Shown here piece by piece: positions 52,038 through 61,029 of a stretch of DNA of 61,118 bases (position 1 is its first letter; each line of letters begins with the position of its first letter). The DNA is from an uncultured Eubacteriales bacterium (GTDB lineage: Bacteria; Bacillota; Clostridia; Peptostreptococcales; Anaerovoracaceae), in the NCBI GenBank assembly GCA_910583765.1, contig CAJTYS010000025.1:1-61118 (forward strand), written 5' to 3'. The notes below the pieces were generated by a model that saw only the letters and a list, made by a program, of their open reading frames with translations, did not search any database and had not been told where the DNA came from. The position numbers were made by a program, and so were the translations under genes.

Positions 52038-53975
52038 TTACCAGGTTCCTCTTCCCAGCAGCCTCGCCGCGTGGAAGCCTTCGTGGACCGCGTCATACAC
52101 TTTGCGTGGCTTCACTGCGTCCCCGATGCTCTTTACAGAAATGCCTGCCTCCTCCAATGCTTCTTCCAGCGCATGGTCCGCTTTGAAGCCAGTGGCCATG
52201 ACCACTGTGTCGCAAGGGATGGTCCGAATATGGTCATTCTCTTGGAATTCTACCCGATCCGCCAAGATCTCTTTGACCCTAATCCCAGTTATGGCTTTGA
52301 CCCTCGCCTCGGCCAGCAGTTCTTTCAATTTCTGGTCATTGTTCCTTGGATGGGGCACTTGATACAAAATCTCCGGCTGTGTTTCCAGGATCGTGACCGT
52401 CTCTGCCTTTTCGCTGGCATGGATCGCCGCCTCACAGCCCACCAATCCGCCGCCAATGACAACCACATGGTTTCCTGTTTCCCCGTCCCTTCGCAGGAAA
52501 GAAACGGCTTCCAGCACATGTTTGTCATCTGCGCCCGGGATCGGCGGAATGAAGGGCTTCGCTCCGCAGGCCAAAACCACCTGATCGAACCTGTTGGAAA
52601 TTGCCTCTGTCGCAGTGGCCTTTTTATGCAGGCGCATTTTGATCGGCAGCTGTTTTAATCTGCGCTTCAAGTAATCCACATAGCGCAGCATGTCCCCTTT
52701 GAACGCCGGTGCTCCGGCTGCCAGCAGCATGCCGCCCAGTTCTGCCTGCTGTTCCCATAGTTCCACTTCGTGACCCAGCTCCGCAGCGGTGATAGCGGCC
52801 GCCATGCCGCCGGGACCGCCGCCCACCACTAGCAGCCGCCTTTTTTCATCGGGCTTTTCCAAAGGGTAGTCGTCTTCCCGCAGAGTCCGCGGGTTCACCG
52901 CACAGCTGTATTCCTTTCCCAGATGGCTCTGGTACAAGCATTCGTTGCAGCCAATACAGGGCCGGATGTCTGCGGTCTGCCCTGCTTTCACCTTTTCCGG
53001 CCAGTCAGGGTCTGACAGCATTTGATGAGCCAGAGCGACAAAATCCGCTTTGCCGCTTTCCAGCGCCTGCTCCGCCAATTTTGGGTCGTTTAGTTTGCCA
53101 TGGGCGATAACCGGCACCCTGACAGTCTCTGTGATCCGCTCGGCCATATGGAGCTGCAGTCCGGGCTTGTCGTACACTGTGTTGATCAGCTCGTGCCAGC
53201 GTTCATAGCAGCCCATGTCAACATGGAGCGCCTGTACGCCTGCTGCTTCAAGCATCCTCGCCATCTCCACGCCTTCTGCCAGTTCCCTGCCGCCAGGGAT
53301 CCCGTGGCAGGGCGTGTACTTGACGATCACAGGGAAATCTCTTCCGCACTGTTTTTGGATCTCTTCCACGCATTCTAAAGTGAACCGCATGCGATTTTCC
53401 AAAGACCCGCCATATTCATCCGCCCTTTTGTTGTATAGGGAAGTCATGAATTGATCCAGCAAATAATCCCCATACGCATGAAGCTCCACCGCGTCTGCTT
53501 CAGCCGTCTTAGCCAGGGACGCCGCATACCCCACGGACCAGGCTAAATAGTGAATATCTTTCTTTTCATAAGGCCTGCAGATCAGCTCTGGATACCAAAA
53601 GGACGGTACTGCGCTGGCCGAATATGGCGGTGTGAAAGGATCCTGATGCACGATCCTCCCCAGCCCCGGACCGATCTGCACGCAGAGCCGTGTTCCGTAG
53701 TGATGGGCTTTTTCTGCCAGCAGCCCCAGCCGCCCCACATGGTGGTAATCTGTCAGCAAATGATGAGAACGCATCTCATACTTTTCCGTGGTGGCGAAAC
53801 GTCCGGTGATGATCATGGCGCAGCCGCCCTTGGCCCGCTCTTCATAATATCGGATCTCCCTAGCGCTGACACCCCCGTCTGGTTCGCTTTTCACGCCCAT
53901 GGGCGCCATGATGATCCTGTTTTTCAGAGTCATATTTCCAATATTTCCTTTTTGAAACAGCATATTCTTTGTCAT
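52038..53975 (-). CDS. Old-Yellow-Enzyme-type NADH:flavin oxidoreductase (FadH/BaiCD-like), full length
   Basis: The 645-residue enzyme has an FMN barrel (NRIIMAPMGVKSEPDGGVS; DEYGGSLENRMRF), a 4Fe-4S motif (C340, C343, C346, C358) and FAD and NAD(P) domains (LLVVGGGPGGMAAAI at about 381; VVVIGGGLVGCEAAIH at about 510). This is the plan of 2,4-dienoyl-CoA reductase and of bile-acid-type enoate reductases. The first cysteine spacing is Cx2Cx2C, one residue tighter than the usual Cx2Cx3C. It probably reduces a conjugated double bond. The start follows AGGAGGAACAGGAAC. Confidence 0.92.
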   Translation of the reverse strand: MTKNMLFQKGNIGNMTLKNRIIMAPMGVKSEPDGGVSAREIRYYEERAKGGCAMIITGRFATTEKYEMRSHHLLTDYHHVGRLGLLAEKAHHYGTRLCVQIGPGLGRIVHQDPFTPPYSASAVPSFWYPELICRPYEKKDIHYLAWSVGYAASLAKTAEADAVELHAYGDYLLDQFMTSLYNKRADEYGGSLENRMRFTLECVEEIQKQCGRDFPVIVKYTPCHGIPGGRELAEGVEMARMLEAAGVQALHVDMGCYERWHELINTVYDKPGLQLHMAERITETVRVPVIAHGKLNDPKLAEQALESGKADFVALAHQMLSDPDWPEKVKAGQTADIRPCIGCNECLYQSHLGKEYSCAVNPRTLREDDYPLEKPDEKRRLLVVGGGPGGMAAAITAAELGHEVELWEQQAELGGMLLAAGAPAFKGDMLRYVDYLKRRLKQLPIKMRLHKKATATEAISNRFDQVVLACGAKPFIPPIPGADDKHVLEAVSFLRRDGETGNHVVVIGGGLVGCEAAIHASEKAETVTILETQPEILYQVPHPRNNDQKLKELLAEARVKAITGIRVKEILADRVEFQENDHIRTIPCDTVVMATGFKADHALEEALEEAGISVKSIGDAVKPRKVYDAVHEGFHAARLLGRGTW

Positions 53976-54021
53976 GTTCCTGTTCCTCCTATGTTCTGCC
54001 TTTTCATAATGTTCTATGAAA

Positions 54022-54050
54022 ATTTTATCCCATCCAAAATCCCGTTACAA
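54022..54050 (-). promoter_or_regulatory. Promoter of the full-length OYE gene
   Basis: Minus strand TTGTAA (54050-54045), 17 bases, TAAAAT (54027-54022), about 45 bases before the start codon. Confidence 0.6.
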
Positions 54051-54241
54051 TCTTTTTCCGCCTGCGCGCAGTTATTCCGAATCCCCCTATCACATTCTCT
54101 GGCTTCCCAAAAACAGAGAAAATTTATATACTTGAAGAAAGCACGTTATTGTTTCCCATGGCAGGAGCCACACGGTTTCGCGCATGAGTCTCAGGAAATG
54201 TTTCTGAGAAAATCCACGAAGCCTTTTGAGAAAAAAGAAAA

Positions 54242-55243
54242 ATGAAACATACGGAATTAAAAATCAATGAAGTTTATACAGATATTTTCCAGCTGAAAAC
54301 GCCTATGCCCAACAGCCCTTTGCGCTCTATCAACGCCTATCTTATCAGAGGCGGAGAGCGAAACCTTTTGATCGACACCGGGTACAACACGCAGCCCTGC
54401 GTGGAATATCTCCGCAGGTGCATGGATGCTCTGGGAGCCGAATCAGAGCGCACGGATATTTTGCTGACCCATTTCCACAGCGACCACGCAGGCGCTTCCA
54501 CCAGCCTGATCCACCCATCCCGACACATTTACGTTCCCCAGCAGGAATATCGATTCTTTGGGATCGGTCAGGGTTCGGAGGTTTACCGGGAAGCGAGAAA
54601 ACCCCGCTATCTGTCGGAAGGGCTGAGCGAAGAATATTTCCAGCGCATCATGCGCCTAAGACAGTCTGGATCCGGTAGGCCGGACTTGTTTTCCAGCCGC
54701 TTCCAGCCATTTGACGAAAGCGCTGTCTTTCAGGCGGGCAGCTATCGGCTCACGCCCATTCACACACCGGGCCATACGCCTGGCCACATGTGTTTTTGGG
54801 AACCGGAGCACAAGCTGATGTTCACTGGAGATCATATTTTGTTCGACATTTCTTCCAACATCATCCCCTGGCCTGACATTCCCAACTCTCTGGGCATCTA
54901 CCTGTATAGCCTGAAACGGCTGCGAGAATACGATGCGCATTTGGCCTTCCCCGGTCACAGAGAAACGGGAAACATGCCGCAGAGGATCGATGAACAGCTG
55001 GATCATCACCAGCAGCGGCTGAAAGAGTGTGAGGCGGCCATTCAGCTGTATCCAGGAAAGACAGCTCTGGAAATCACGGAGCTGATCACCTGGAAAATAC
55101 GGAATCGGGCGGGAAAAAGCGGCATCCCTCTTCATTTGATGCGCTATGCTTTTGGAGAATGCCTGTGCCATCTGGATCATCTACGCTATCAGGGACGGGT
55201 CCAGCGAACCATGGGCGATGATGGGTTCTATCATTATGATTGA
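54242..55243 (+). CDS. MBL-fold metallo-hydrolase
   Basis: The 333-residue protein has the metal motif THFHSDHAG (H77, H79, D81, H82), then HTPGHTPGH and FTGDHILFD for the remaining ligands. A C-terminal helical region (residues about 255-333) resembles the winged-helix end of glyoxalase II/LACTB2-like proteins. It may hydrolyse a thioester or lactone. It is divergent from the OYE gene. Its ribosome site is weak (GAGAAAAAAGAAAA), so translation may be low. Confidence 0.88.
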   Translation: MKHTELKINEVYTDIFQLKTPMPNSPLRSINAYLIRGGERNLLIDTGYNTQPCVEYLRRCMDALGAESERTDILLTHFHSDHAGASTSLIHPSRHIYVPQQEYRFFGIGQGSEVYREARKPRYLSEGLSEEYFQRIMRLRQSGSGRPDLFSSRFQPFDESAVFQAGSYRLTPIHTPGHTPGHMCFWEPEHKLMFTGDHILFDISSNIIPWPDIPNSLGIYLYSLKRLREYDAHLAFPGHRETGNMPQRIDEQLDHHQQRLKECEAAIQLYPGKTALEITELITWKIRNRAGKSGIPLHLMRYAFGECLCHLDHLRYQGRVQRTMGDDGFYHYD

Positions 55244-55299
55244 TACTCCAATTATTTTCAAACAAATAGATCTAATGCGTGCCAAACGTACGCCTATCT

Positions 55300-55332
55300 A
55301 AAAGCCTCTGCGGGTTATTCGCAGAGGCTTTT
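55300..55332. terminator. Bidirectional terminator
   Basis: A perfect 13-bp stem (AAAAGCCTCTGCG at 55300-55312 with 55320-55332), 7-base loop, and T-runs on both strands. It ends the MBL gene and the convergent PrpD gene. Confidence 0.88.
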
Positions 55333-55360
55333 ATGTGTATGTGTTACTCGCAGTAATCCT

Positions 55361-56767
55361 TTAGCTGATCAATTGGATCAGTTCCGTGATATCTTCAACG
55401 TTTTCCAGATCCATGCAGATTTCTACCACACGATCCATATCCGCTTCACTCAATGGTTTCCTGGAATGCTTGGCGTTATTTTTGAACTTGGCGATCACGC
55501 CATCCATACCCATCGGATTCTTTGGCGAACCGTAGGAATCCTCCACAAAAGCTTCCAGCTTCCTGCCGTCTTTGCATTCTATGATCACACCGCCAGCTTC
55601 CACCAGGGATTTGATGTCAATGGAGTCGCCCATCTCAAAGCCGATCAGCTGGGCCGCAGCCAATATCTTCGGGTCATTGAGTTTTTCCATGGTAAACTGT
55701 TCCACGCCCACGTTTCCGTCCACCATGTAGGCCGCTACGCAGTAAGGGATGCTGAATCTCGCGTCCATTGGCAAGGGTGGTTTTCTCCGTTCGTCTTCGG
55801 GAACGCACAAGGTTTTTCCGAATTTCCCCACCTTCAGCGTCACCTTTGCCACGTCATGCATGGTCAAATTGTGTTTCTCAAAGATTTCCTTTGATGCGTC
55901 AATGAACATGTGCGTCTGCCGGCAGGAGGAATATGGCTTGATGGTCATTTCGGTGATCAGGAACGGATCTCCTGGCTTGACGTTGATCAGGGCCGGATCG
56001 TAATCGCCTCTGACAAAAGCGTTGAAATATCCGCCTTTTCCTTCCAGACTTTCTTTCAGCCCTTTAACACCCTTTTCTGTGAGCAGCGCTGCCATGACAG
56101 CTGATTTGCTCCCAAAAGCAGGAAAGATTTCTCTGAGATTGGAATCTGTCTCGTACAGCACCTGCATGCTGCCGCAAGTCTGAGAATATCCCAAGCCCAG
56201 GCATCCTACCATTTGCTCTTTGTCAAAGCCCATGATCCTGCCTGCTGCCACGGCGGAACCCACATAGGCGTTGGCGTAGGCTGCGAAGATCCCATATTCC
56301 TTTTGCGCTTCGGAGGACGCAGCAGCGCCTGTACGATACACGATGTCACTGCCAATGATCATGGCGGCGATCAGTTCTTTTCCTTTTAAATTCCCTGTTT
56401 TCTCCATCAATGCCAACGCAGGAGGGAAACAGCAGACCAGGGGGTGCGTGCCGCAGTAGTCAAAACAAATGTCATAATCCAGCGCATGATTCACTGCTCC
56501 ATTGGCAAACGCAGCCATCATAGCCGGCACTTTGCCGCCGTACCCGATGATAGAGCTTTCCTCCGTGCCGCCCATTTCTTTGGCCAGGTTCACCAGCTCG
56601 TGGCACTTCACTCCTAGAGTGCTGCCTGCCAGTGACACGCCGATGATATCGATAATCGCCTTTTTCGCTGCCAGGACTTCCTCTTTTATAAAATCCTCAA
56701 ACTTGGTTTCCACCGCCCGATGTGCGATGGTCACCGCCCCGTCTACTTTTTTTATTGCTTTGCTCAT
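55361..56767 (-). CDS. MmgE/PrpD family protein
   Basis: The 468-residue protein belongs to the family of 2-methylcitrate dehydratase, cis-aconitate decarboxylase and iminodisuccinate epimerase. Characteristic parts are FANGAVNHALDYDICFDYCG (active-site His/Asp region) and KPYSSCRQTHMFIDA. The actual substrate is unknown. It is 13 bases after the second OYE gene, in an operon. The start at 56767 follows AAGGAGGAGAAGATC; an upstream ATG lies within the OYE gene. Confidence 0.88.
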   Translation of the reverse strand: MSKAIKKVDGAVTIAHRAVETKFEDFIKEEVLAAKKAIIDIIGVSLAGSTLGVKCHELVNLAKEMGGTEESSIIGYGGKVPAMMAAFANGAVNHALDYDICFDYCGTHPLVCCFPPALALMEKTGNLKGKELIAAMIIGSDIVYRTGAAASSEAQKEYGIFAAYANAYVGSAVAAGRIMGFDKEQMVGCLGLGYSQTCGSMQVLYETDSNLREIFPAFGSKSAVMAALLTEKGVKGLKESLEGKGGYFNAFVRGDYDPALINVKPGDPFLITEMTIKPYSSCRQTHMFIDASKEIFEKHNLTMHDVAKVTLKVGKFGKTLCVPEDERRKPPLPMDARFSIPYCVAAYMVDGNVGVEQFTMEKLNDPKILAAAQLIGFEMGDSIDIKSLVEAGGVIIECKDGRKLEAFVEDSYGSPKNPMGMDGVIAKFKNNAKHSRKPLSEADMDRVVEICMDLENVEDITELIQLIS

Positions 56768-56780
56768 GATCTTCTCCTCC

Positions 56781-58331
56781 TTATATTCTCGCTGCCGCCA
56801 TATAGCCCGCCCTTGTAGCCGCACCGAAATTGGCTGGCCCAGACGCATCACCTACGACGATCACATCGTAGCCTTTTTGTTCTAACTCTTTGACAAGCTT
56901 GCCGCCCGCTGGCCGCTGGCCCACTGCCAGCACCACATACTCTGCCGGGACGCTGACTTTTGCGCCTGCCCGCCTGGTCTCTGCCTCAAACCACTGCTCC
57001 GCTCTGCCGATCACCTCTTTGTCCGGTGGCAGGCACGCCAGGTTCATCTGTCCGCCAAGCCTGTCAGTCTTTTCAAAGAACGCTACCTTGTGTCCCCGTT
57101 TCGCTGCAGTGATGGCTGCCTGCATACCGGCGATGCCGCCGCCGATGATCATCACGTTTTTGCTGACCGCTGCCTTGCAGACCTCTGCGTTTTCATATTC
57201 ATGACCTGCGATCGGATTCAGCACACAGCTCACTGGCCGCCCGGCGGGAACAGCGTCAAAACAGCCTATGTTGCAGGTCAGACATGGCCGGATCTCCTCT
57301 GCTCTTCCGGCCTTTGCTTTGTTCGCCCAGTGAGGATCGCAGATCATCTGTCTTGCCATCAGCACATAGTCCACTTTTCCCTCCGCCACGGCTTTGTCAC
57401 AAAAGGCCGGATCACGGAAAGTGCCGGCCACCATAACTGGAATGGACACCGCGTCTTTGATGTTAGGCACTTTGCTCAGCCTGGCTCCGTCCGGTGCGCC
57501 CTGAGCTTCTCTGATCTTTGTCTGATCCACGGTCATGCCCACGCTGATGTCGATCCCATCGCAGCCCGCCTGTTCCAGTTCCATAGCCAGCTGTCTGATT
57601 TCTTCCGGTGTGAGTCCGTTTTTCACATATTCCGCTCCTGGGATCCTGGCAGTGATGATAAAATTTCTCCCGCAGGCTTCTCTGACAGCGCCCACGATTT
57701 CCAAAGGAAGACGCATTCTATTTTCCAAGGAGCCGCCGTATTCATCTGTCCTGTGATTGGTGTCTGGGGACAGGAACTGATTCAGCAGAAAGCTGTGGGT
57801 CATATGGATCTCGACTCCATCGCATTCCGCTGCCTGACAGTTTTTCGCCGCTGTCACGTATTTGGGGATCAATGCCTGAATCTCTTCTATAGTCAGCTCT
57901 TTCTGCGGCCCCGCTGCTCGGCACCTGCGGATGGATGTGGTTTCCGGCTCCACGTCAGACACGCACATTGGCGTTTCTCCATCTATGTTAGCACTGACCG
58001 TCCTTGCCCCTGCGTGCTGCAGCTGGGGGATCACCAGAGCTCCATACTGATGAAGTTTTGTCGTCAGGTCCAGCATGCCGCCTATGTATTTCAGCTGGTC
58101 GATCCTGTGAGCGGCCGCGTGGGATCTGCCATATCGGTAATCTATAGGGATCGCGCCTGGCATGAGGATGCCTGCGCCGCCCTTGGCCCGTTCCTCGTAA
58201 TATGCGATAGAGCGGGCCGTGAAAGAACCGTCAGACGCGGCCATGTTGTCTCCCGCTGGCGACAACACGACTCTGTTTTTCACAATCCTGGTTCCGAGTT
58301 TTCCTGATTGAAATAAATTAGGATAGTTCAC
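56781..58331 (-). CDS. Second OYE-type reductase, lacking most of its NAD(P) domain
   Basis: The 516-residue protein has a complete FMN barrel (NRVVLSPAGDNMAASDGSF; DEYGGSLENRMRLPL), an iron-sulfur motif with Cx2Cx3C (CLTCNIGC) and the FAD motif VMIIGGGIAGMQAAI. The C-terminal half is short: after ETRRAGAKVSV (residue 461) it jumps to PAEYVVLAVGQRPAGG, so the pyridine-nucleotide domain of roughly 110-130 residues seen in the 645-residue relative is missing, in frame. The start is GTG at 58331 after AAGGAGGAAATTTT. It may use another electron donor or be impaired. Confidence 0.85.
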   Translation of the reverse strand: MNYPNLFQSGKLGTRIVKNRVVLSPAGDNMAASDGSFTARSIAYYEERAKGGAGILMPGAIPIDYRYGRSHAAAHRIDQLKYIGGMLDLTTKLHQYGALVIPQLQHAGARTVSANIDGETPMCVSDVEPETTSIRRCRAAGPQKELTIEEIQALIPKYVTAAKNCQAAECDGVEIHMTHSFLLNQFLSPDTNHRTDEYGGSLENRMRLPLEIVGAVREACGRNFIITARIPGAEYVKNGLTPEEIRQLAMELEQAGCDGIDISVGMTVDQTKIREAQGAPDGARLSKVPNIKDAVSIPVMVAGTFRDPAFCDKAVAEGKVDYVLMARQMICDPHWANKAKAGRAEEIRPCLTCNIGCFDAVPAGRPVSCVLNPIAGHEYENAEVCKAAVSKNVMIIGGGIAGMQAAITAAKRGHKVAFFEKTDRLGGQMNLACLPPDKEVIGRAEQWFEAETRRAGAKVSVPAEYVVLAVGQRPAGGKLVKELEQKGYDVIVVGDASGPANFGAATRAGYMAAARI

Positions 58332-58705
58332 AAAATTTCCTCCTTCTGTTGTCTGCTGTTTTTTTCTGGGTTTATTATAAACCGCCGGGGAGCCTGGCGT
58401 GAAATACCGTTCTTTCATTTTGCAATCGAGAAATTTCATGTGTGGAAGACGCTCGCACTTCACTGATTTTATGTTAAACACGGTGTTTGTTCTGAAATCC
58501 TGGATTCAAAGAAGAATGGAGCGCACTGGAATCTGAATTCTAGATGATTTGGCGATAATTAAAGAATAATAGCAATACTAAGGATAATCTATATAATATA
58601 TGCGTCATATACAAGCAAAGAGAGTATATAAAGAAAAATCAAAGAAAAATTATTGAATTTTTCTTTATTTTTGCATATAATAGAAACAAAAAAGGAGTGT
58701 TGGAT
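58332..58705. other. AT-rich intergenic region
   Basis: No gene seen. It holds the start region of the leftward OYE operon (a TATAAT at about 58370 without a clear -35) and, on the right, the operator and promoter of the toxin-antitoxin pair. Confidence 0.55.
58630..58681 (+). promoter_or_regulatory. Toxin-antitoxin promoter with threefold operator repeat
   Basis: TTGAAT (58653-58658), 17 bases, TATAAT (58676-58681). AAAGAAAAATC (58630-58640) and AAAGAAAAATT (58641-58651) are direct repeats, and AATTTTTCTTT (58656-58666) is the perfect inverse, overlapping the -35 and spacer. This fits autorepression by antitoxin dimers. Confidence 0.75.
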
Positions 58706-58975
58706 ATGGCACAGACAGTTAATGTGAACTTTAAGTTGGACGCAGATGTAAAAAAAAGCATGGAGCAGGTTTGTTCTGAATTAGGCCTTTCCATGAGTGC
58801 GGCATTTACTGTATTCGCAAAAAAAGTCGGTAGAGAAAAACGCATACCTTTTGAGGTTTCGGTAGATCCCTTCTATTCTGACAGCAATATTCGCTACCTT
58901 GAAAATATTGCGCATGATATCAAAGAAGGCAAGGCCCACTTCGCAGAGCATGATTTGATCGAGGCGGACGAATGA
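58706..58975 (+). CDS. RelB/DinJ-family antitoxin
   Basis: The 89-residue protein has an N-terminal ribbon-helix-helix (VNVNFKLDADVKKSMEQVCS, then LGLSMSAAFTVFAKKV) for DNA binding and dimerisation and an acidic C-terminus that should wrap the toxin. It represses its own promoter and neutralises the YoeB-type toxin. ATG at 58706 is 8 bases after GGAG; a GTG three codons upstream overlaps that site. Its stop overlaps the toxin's ATG (ATGA). Confidence 0.9.
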   Translation: MAQTVNVNFKLDADVKKSMEQVCSELGLSMSAAFTVFAKKVGREKRIPFEVSVDPFYSDSNIRYLENIAHDIKEGKAHFAEHDLIEADE

Positions 58976-59232
58976 GATTGTTGTGGGAAGATAGAGCATG
59001 GGACGATTATTTATATTGGCAGACGCAGGATAAGAAAACGCTGAAAAGAATAAATTCGCTGATTAAGGATATCCAGAGAAGCACGTTTACGGGTATTGGA
59101 AAGCCGGAGCCGCTAAAGGAAAAGTTAAGTGGTATGTGGAGTAGACGCATTGACGATACAAACCGAATCATTTACTATGAACAAGACGGCATAATTTATA
59201 TTGTTTCATGCAGAGGACACTATGATGATTAA
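58972..59232 (+). CDS. yoeB: YoeB/Txe-type mRNA endonuclease toxin
   Basis: The 86-residue ribosome-dependent RNase has all three YoeB catalytic residues at the E. coli positions: E46 (GIGKPEPLK), R65 (DDTNRIIYY) and H83 (CRGHYDD). The segments KLSGMWSRRIDD and YIVSCRGHY are the family core. It should therefore be active. It overlaps the antitoxin gene by 4 bases. Confidence 0.95.
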   Translation: MRLLWEDRAWDDYLYWQTQDKKTLKRINSLIKDIQRSTFTGIGKPEPLKEKLSGMWSRRIDDTNRIIYYEQDGIIYIVSCRGHYDD

Positions 59233-59252
59233 AGGGCTGTTTTCCGCCCTTT
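59231..59252 (+). terminator. Intrinsic terminator after the toxin gene
   Basis: AAAGGGC (59231-59237) pairs with GCCCTTT (59246-59252), followed by TTTGTG. It starts inside the stop codon of the toxin gene. Confidence 0.8.
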
Positions 59253-59342
59253 TTTGTGTGGAAAAACAGCCTGTGTAACTTACATCATATATTCATTGCG
59301 AATAAGAAATCTCCCAAAAGCTTCGCACTGATAGCTTCATGC

Positions 59343-59664
59343 CTATTGTTCCGCCTTCCTCAGCTTGCGCTCCTTCCCATAGGCTACGGCAACGCAGGTA
59401 AGCGCCGCCGGCAAAGATCACCGCCAGCCCTGTGCCCAGCCGCATGCCCATCAGTTTGTAATATAGGCCAATGGAGAGCATGGAGGCAAAAGCCACCATA
59501 TAGCGTACATTGATGAGGAAAGAAGTCTGGGTGTTGGTGAATCCTCTCAATTCCCGGATATAAGGCAGAAAAACGGAAAATCCATTGGACACCATGCCTG
59601 TGGTCACAAAGATCATCAGCATGCCCAACACGCATACGACCCATCCATAATGCGTTTTTTTCAT
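59343..59664 (-). pseudogene. MFS transporter remnant, ends joined by internal deletion
   Basis: The first roughly 85 residues are a normal MFS start (HYGWVVCVLGMLMIF; NGFSVFLPYIRELRGFTNTQ). After LAVIFAGGA the frame continues into unrelated residues, but the other frame reads ALTCVAVAYGKERKLRKAEQ and stops at 59343, exactly the form of an MFS C-terminus. About 280-300 residues are missing between, and the joint also shifts the frame. The gene is non-functional. It lies just downstream of the intact MFS at 59767 and resembles the start of the one at 47225. Confidence 0.85.
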
Positions 59665-59766
59665 TCTCAATCACACTCCTAGCATATCCAAGCCCATAGC
59701 GAAAATCTCTGCCAAGGTGACAAATACCGGCAGAGACCGTAGTGACACTAACATTCAAAAATCAAA

Positions 59767-61029
59767 TCAAGCGCTTCTCTTTTTGTTCACAGCAGAGAGG
59801 ATGAGCAGCAAAACCTCGCCTGCCAGCACCAACGCCGCTGCCGCCAAGAATGCGGGCTGATACTGCCCCGTGCTTTCATGCAGCTTTGTCATGATCGTTG
59901 GCCCCAAAATGCTGGCTAGAGAAAATCCGATATACATGATGCCGTAATTCACCCCATTGTGCTTGGGCCCAAACTTGCGGATGGTGAATCCCGGATAAAT
60001 GCCCATGACGCTGCCGAAGCCGAAACCGATAATCATCAGACAGACGCAGAACACCGCCACGCTGCCTGCAGCAAAGGCGAACATCAAAACTCCGGCGGCG
60101 ATAGAAGCCGCGAATGTGATAGAAAGGGTCCCAATCGCGCCGATCTTATCAGAAAGAGTCCCTGACGCGAGGCGGCCCAGCATATTGAACACTGCGATCA
60201 GGGAAACAATCAAAGCTGCCGAAGCCGCTGTCATGCCCATCATTTCCTGGGCGATCTGAGAAGCCTGAGAAATGACCATCATCCCAGAAAACGCTCCGCA
60301 CATCATGATCAGCAGCATCAGATAAAAGGCTAGCTGCCGCAGCATCTCCGCAGGCGTAAAGCTGTGAACAAGAACGGTCTCCGCAGCCTGTGATTCGTAT
60401 CCATCCGCACCTTGTTTCTTTCCACCGCCAACGCTTTGTGCCGCAGCATCTAAGGTAAAGTCTTTTGGACAGGGCTTGATGATAAACGCCGCGATCAACA
60501 GCATTACCAGCATGATGCCACCGATCACCTTGAAGGCCGTTGTCACATGGTAGACCTGCGTCAGCATGCTGGCCATGGGCGGGACGATAATCGAGCTGGC
60601 TCCATAGCAGGCTGTGACCAGACCGCCCGCGAACCCGCTCTTGTCCGGGAAAAACTTCACCGTATTGGTGACCGCCACGCCGTATACCAGGCCCTGTCCT
60701 AAACCAAGCCCCAAGCCGTATGTGACCATCAGCATACCCACTGACGTGGCGAAGCCCGAGGTGATCGTGCCCAGTCCGAACACGAAGGCGCCCGCAATGA
60801 GCACGCCTTTTGTCCCGATCTTGTCATTGAAATATCCGCCGCTGATGAGCGTCACCGGAGCGATAGCGTTCGCCACGGAATAAATGACCGCCAGACTGGT
60901 GATCTCTCTTCCCGTGCATTCTGATAGATATTCGGCCATGGGAGACGAAAAAGCGCTCCAGGCGTAAATCGACCCAATGCACAAGGTCGCCATGCAGCTG
61001 GCGGCTAAAATACCCCAGCGCTTTTTCAT
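59767..61029 (-). CDS. MFS transporter, oxalate/formate antiporter (OFA) type
   Basis: The 420-residue carrier has 12 predicted helices. The start IYAWSAFSSPMAEYL and the segments GLGLGQGLVYGVAVTNTVKF and FPDKSGFAGGLVTACYGASS are hallmarks of OFA-type transporters, which move oxalate, formate, lactate or other small carboxylates. It ends the window's right side with no partner gene visible. The ribosome site near the ATG is weak (CCAGGATT). Confidence 0.9.
   Translation of the reverse strand: MKKRWGILAASCMATLCIGSIYAWSAFSSPMAEYLSECTGREITSLAVIYSVANAIAPVTLISGGYFNDKIGTKGVLIAGAFVFGLGTITSGFATSVGMLMVTYGLGLGLGQGLVYGVAVTNTVKFFPDKSGFAGGLVTACYGASSIIVPPMASMLTQVYHVTTAFKVIGGIMLVMLLIAAFIIKPCPKDFTLDAAAQSVGGGKKQGADGYESQAAETVLVHSFTPAEMLRQLAFYLMLLIMMCGAFSGMMVISQASQIAQEMMGMTAASAALIVSLIAVFNMLGRLASGTLSDKIGAIGTLSITFAASIAAGVLMFAFAAGSVAVFCVCLMIIGFGFGSVMGIYPGFTIRKFGPKHNGVNYGIMYIGFSLASILGPTIMTKLHESTGQYQPAFLAAAALVLAGEVLLLILSAVNKKRSA

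Noticed and set aside
57090..58307. Plus-strand open frame of about 400 codons opposite the second OYE gene
   Set aside because: Composition is His/Cys-rich and unlike a protein family; the opposite strand codes for a clear OYE barrel.
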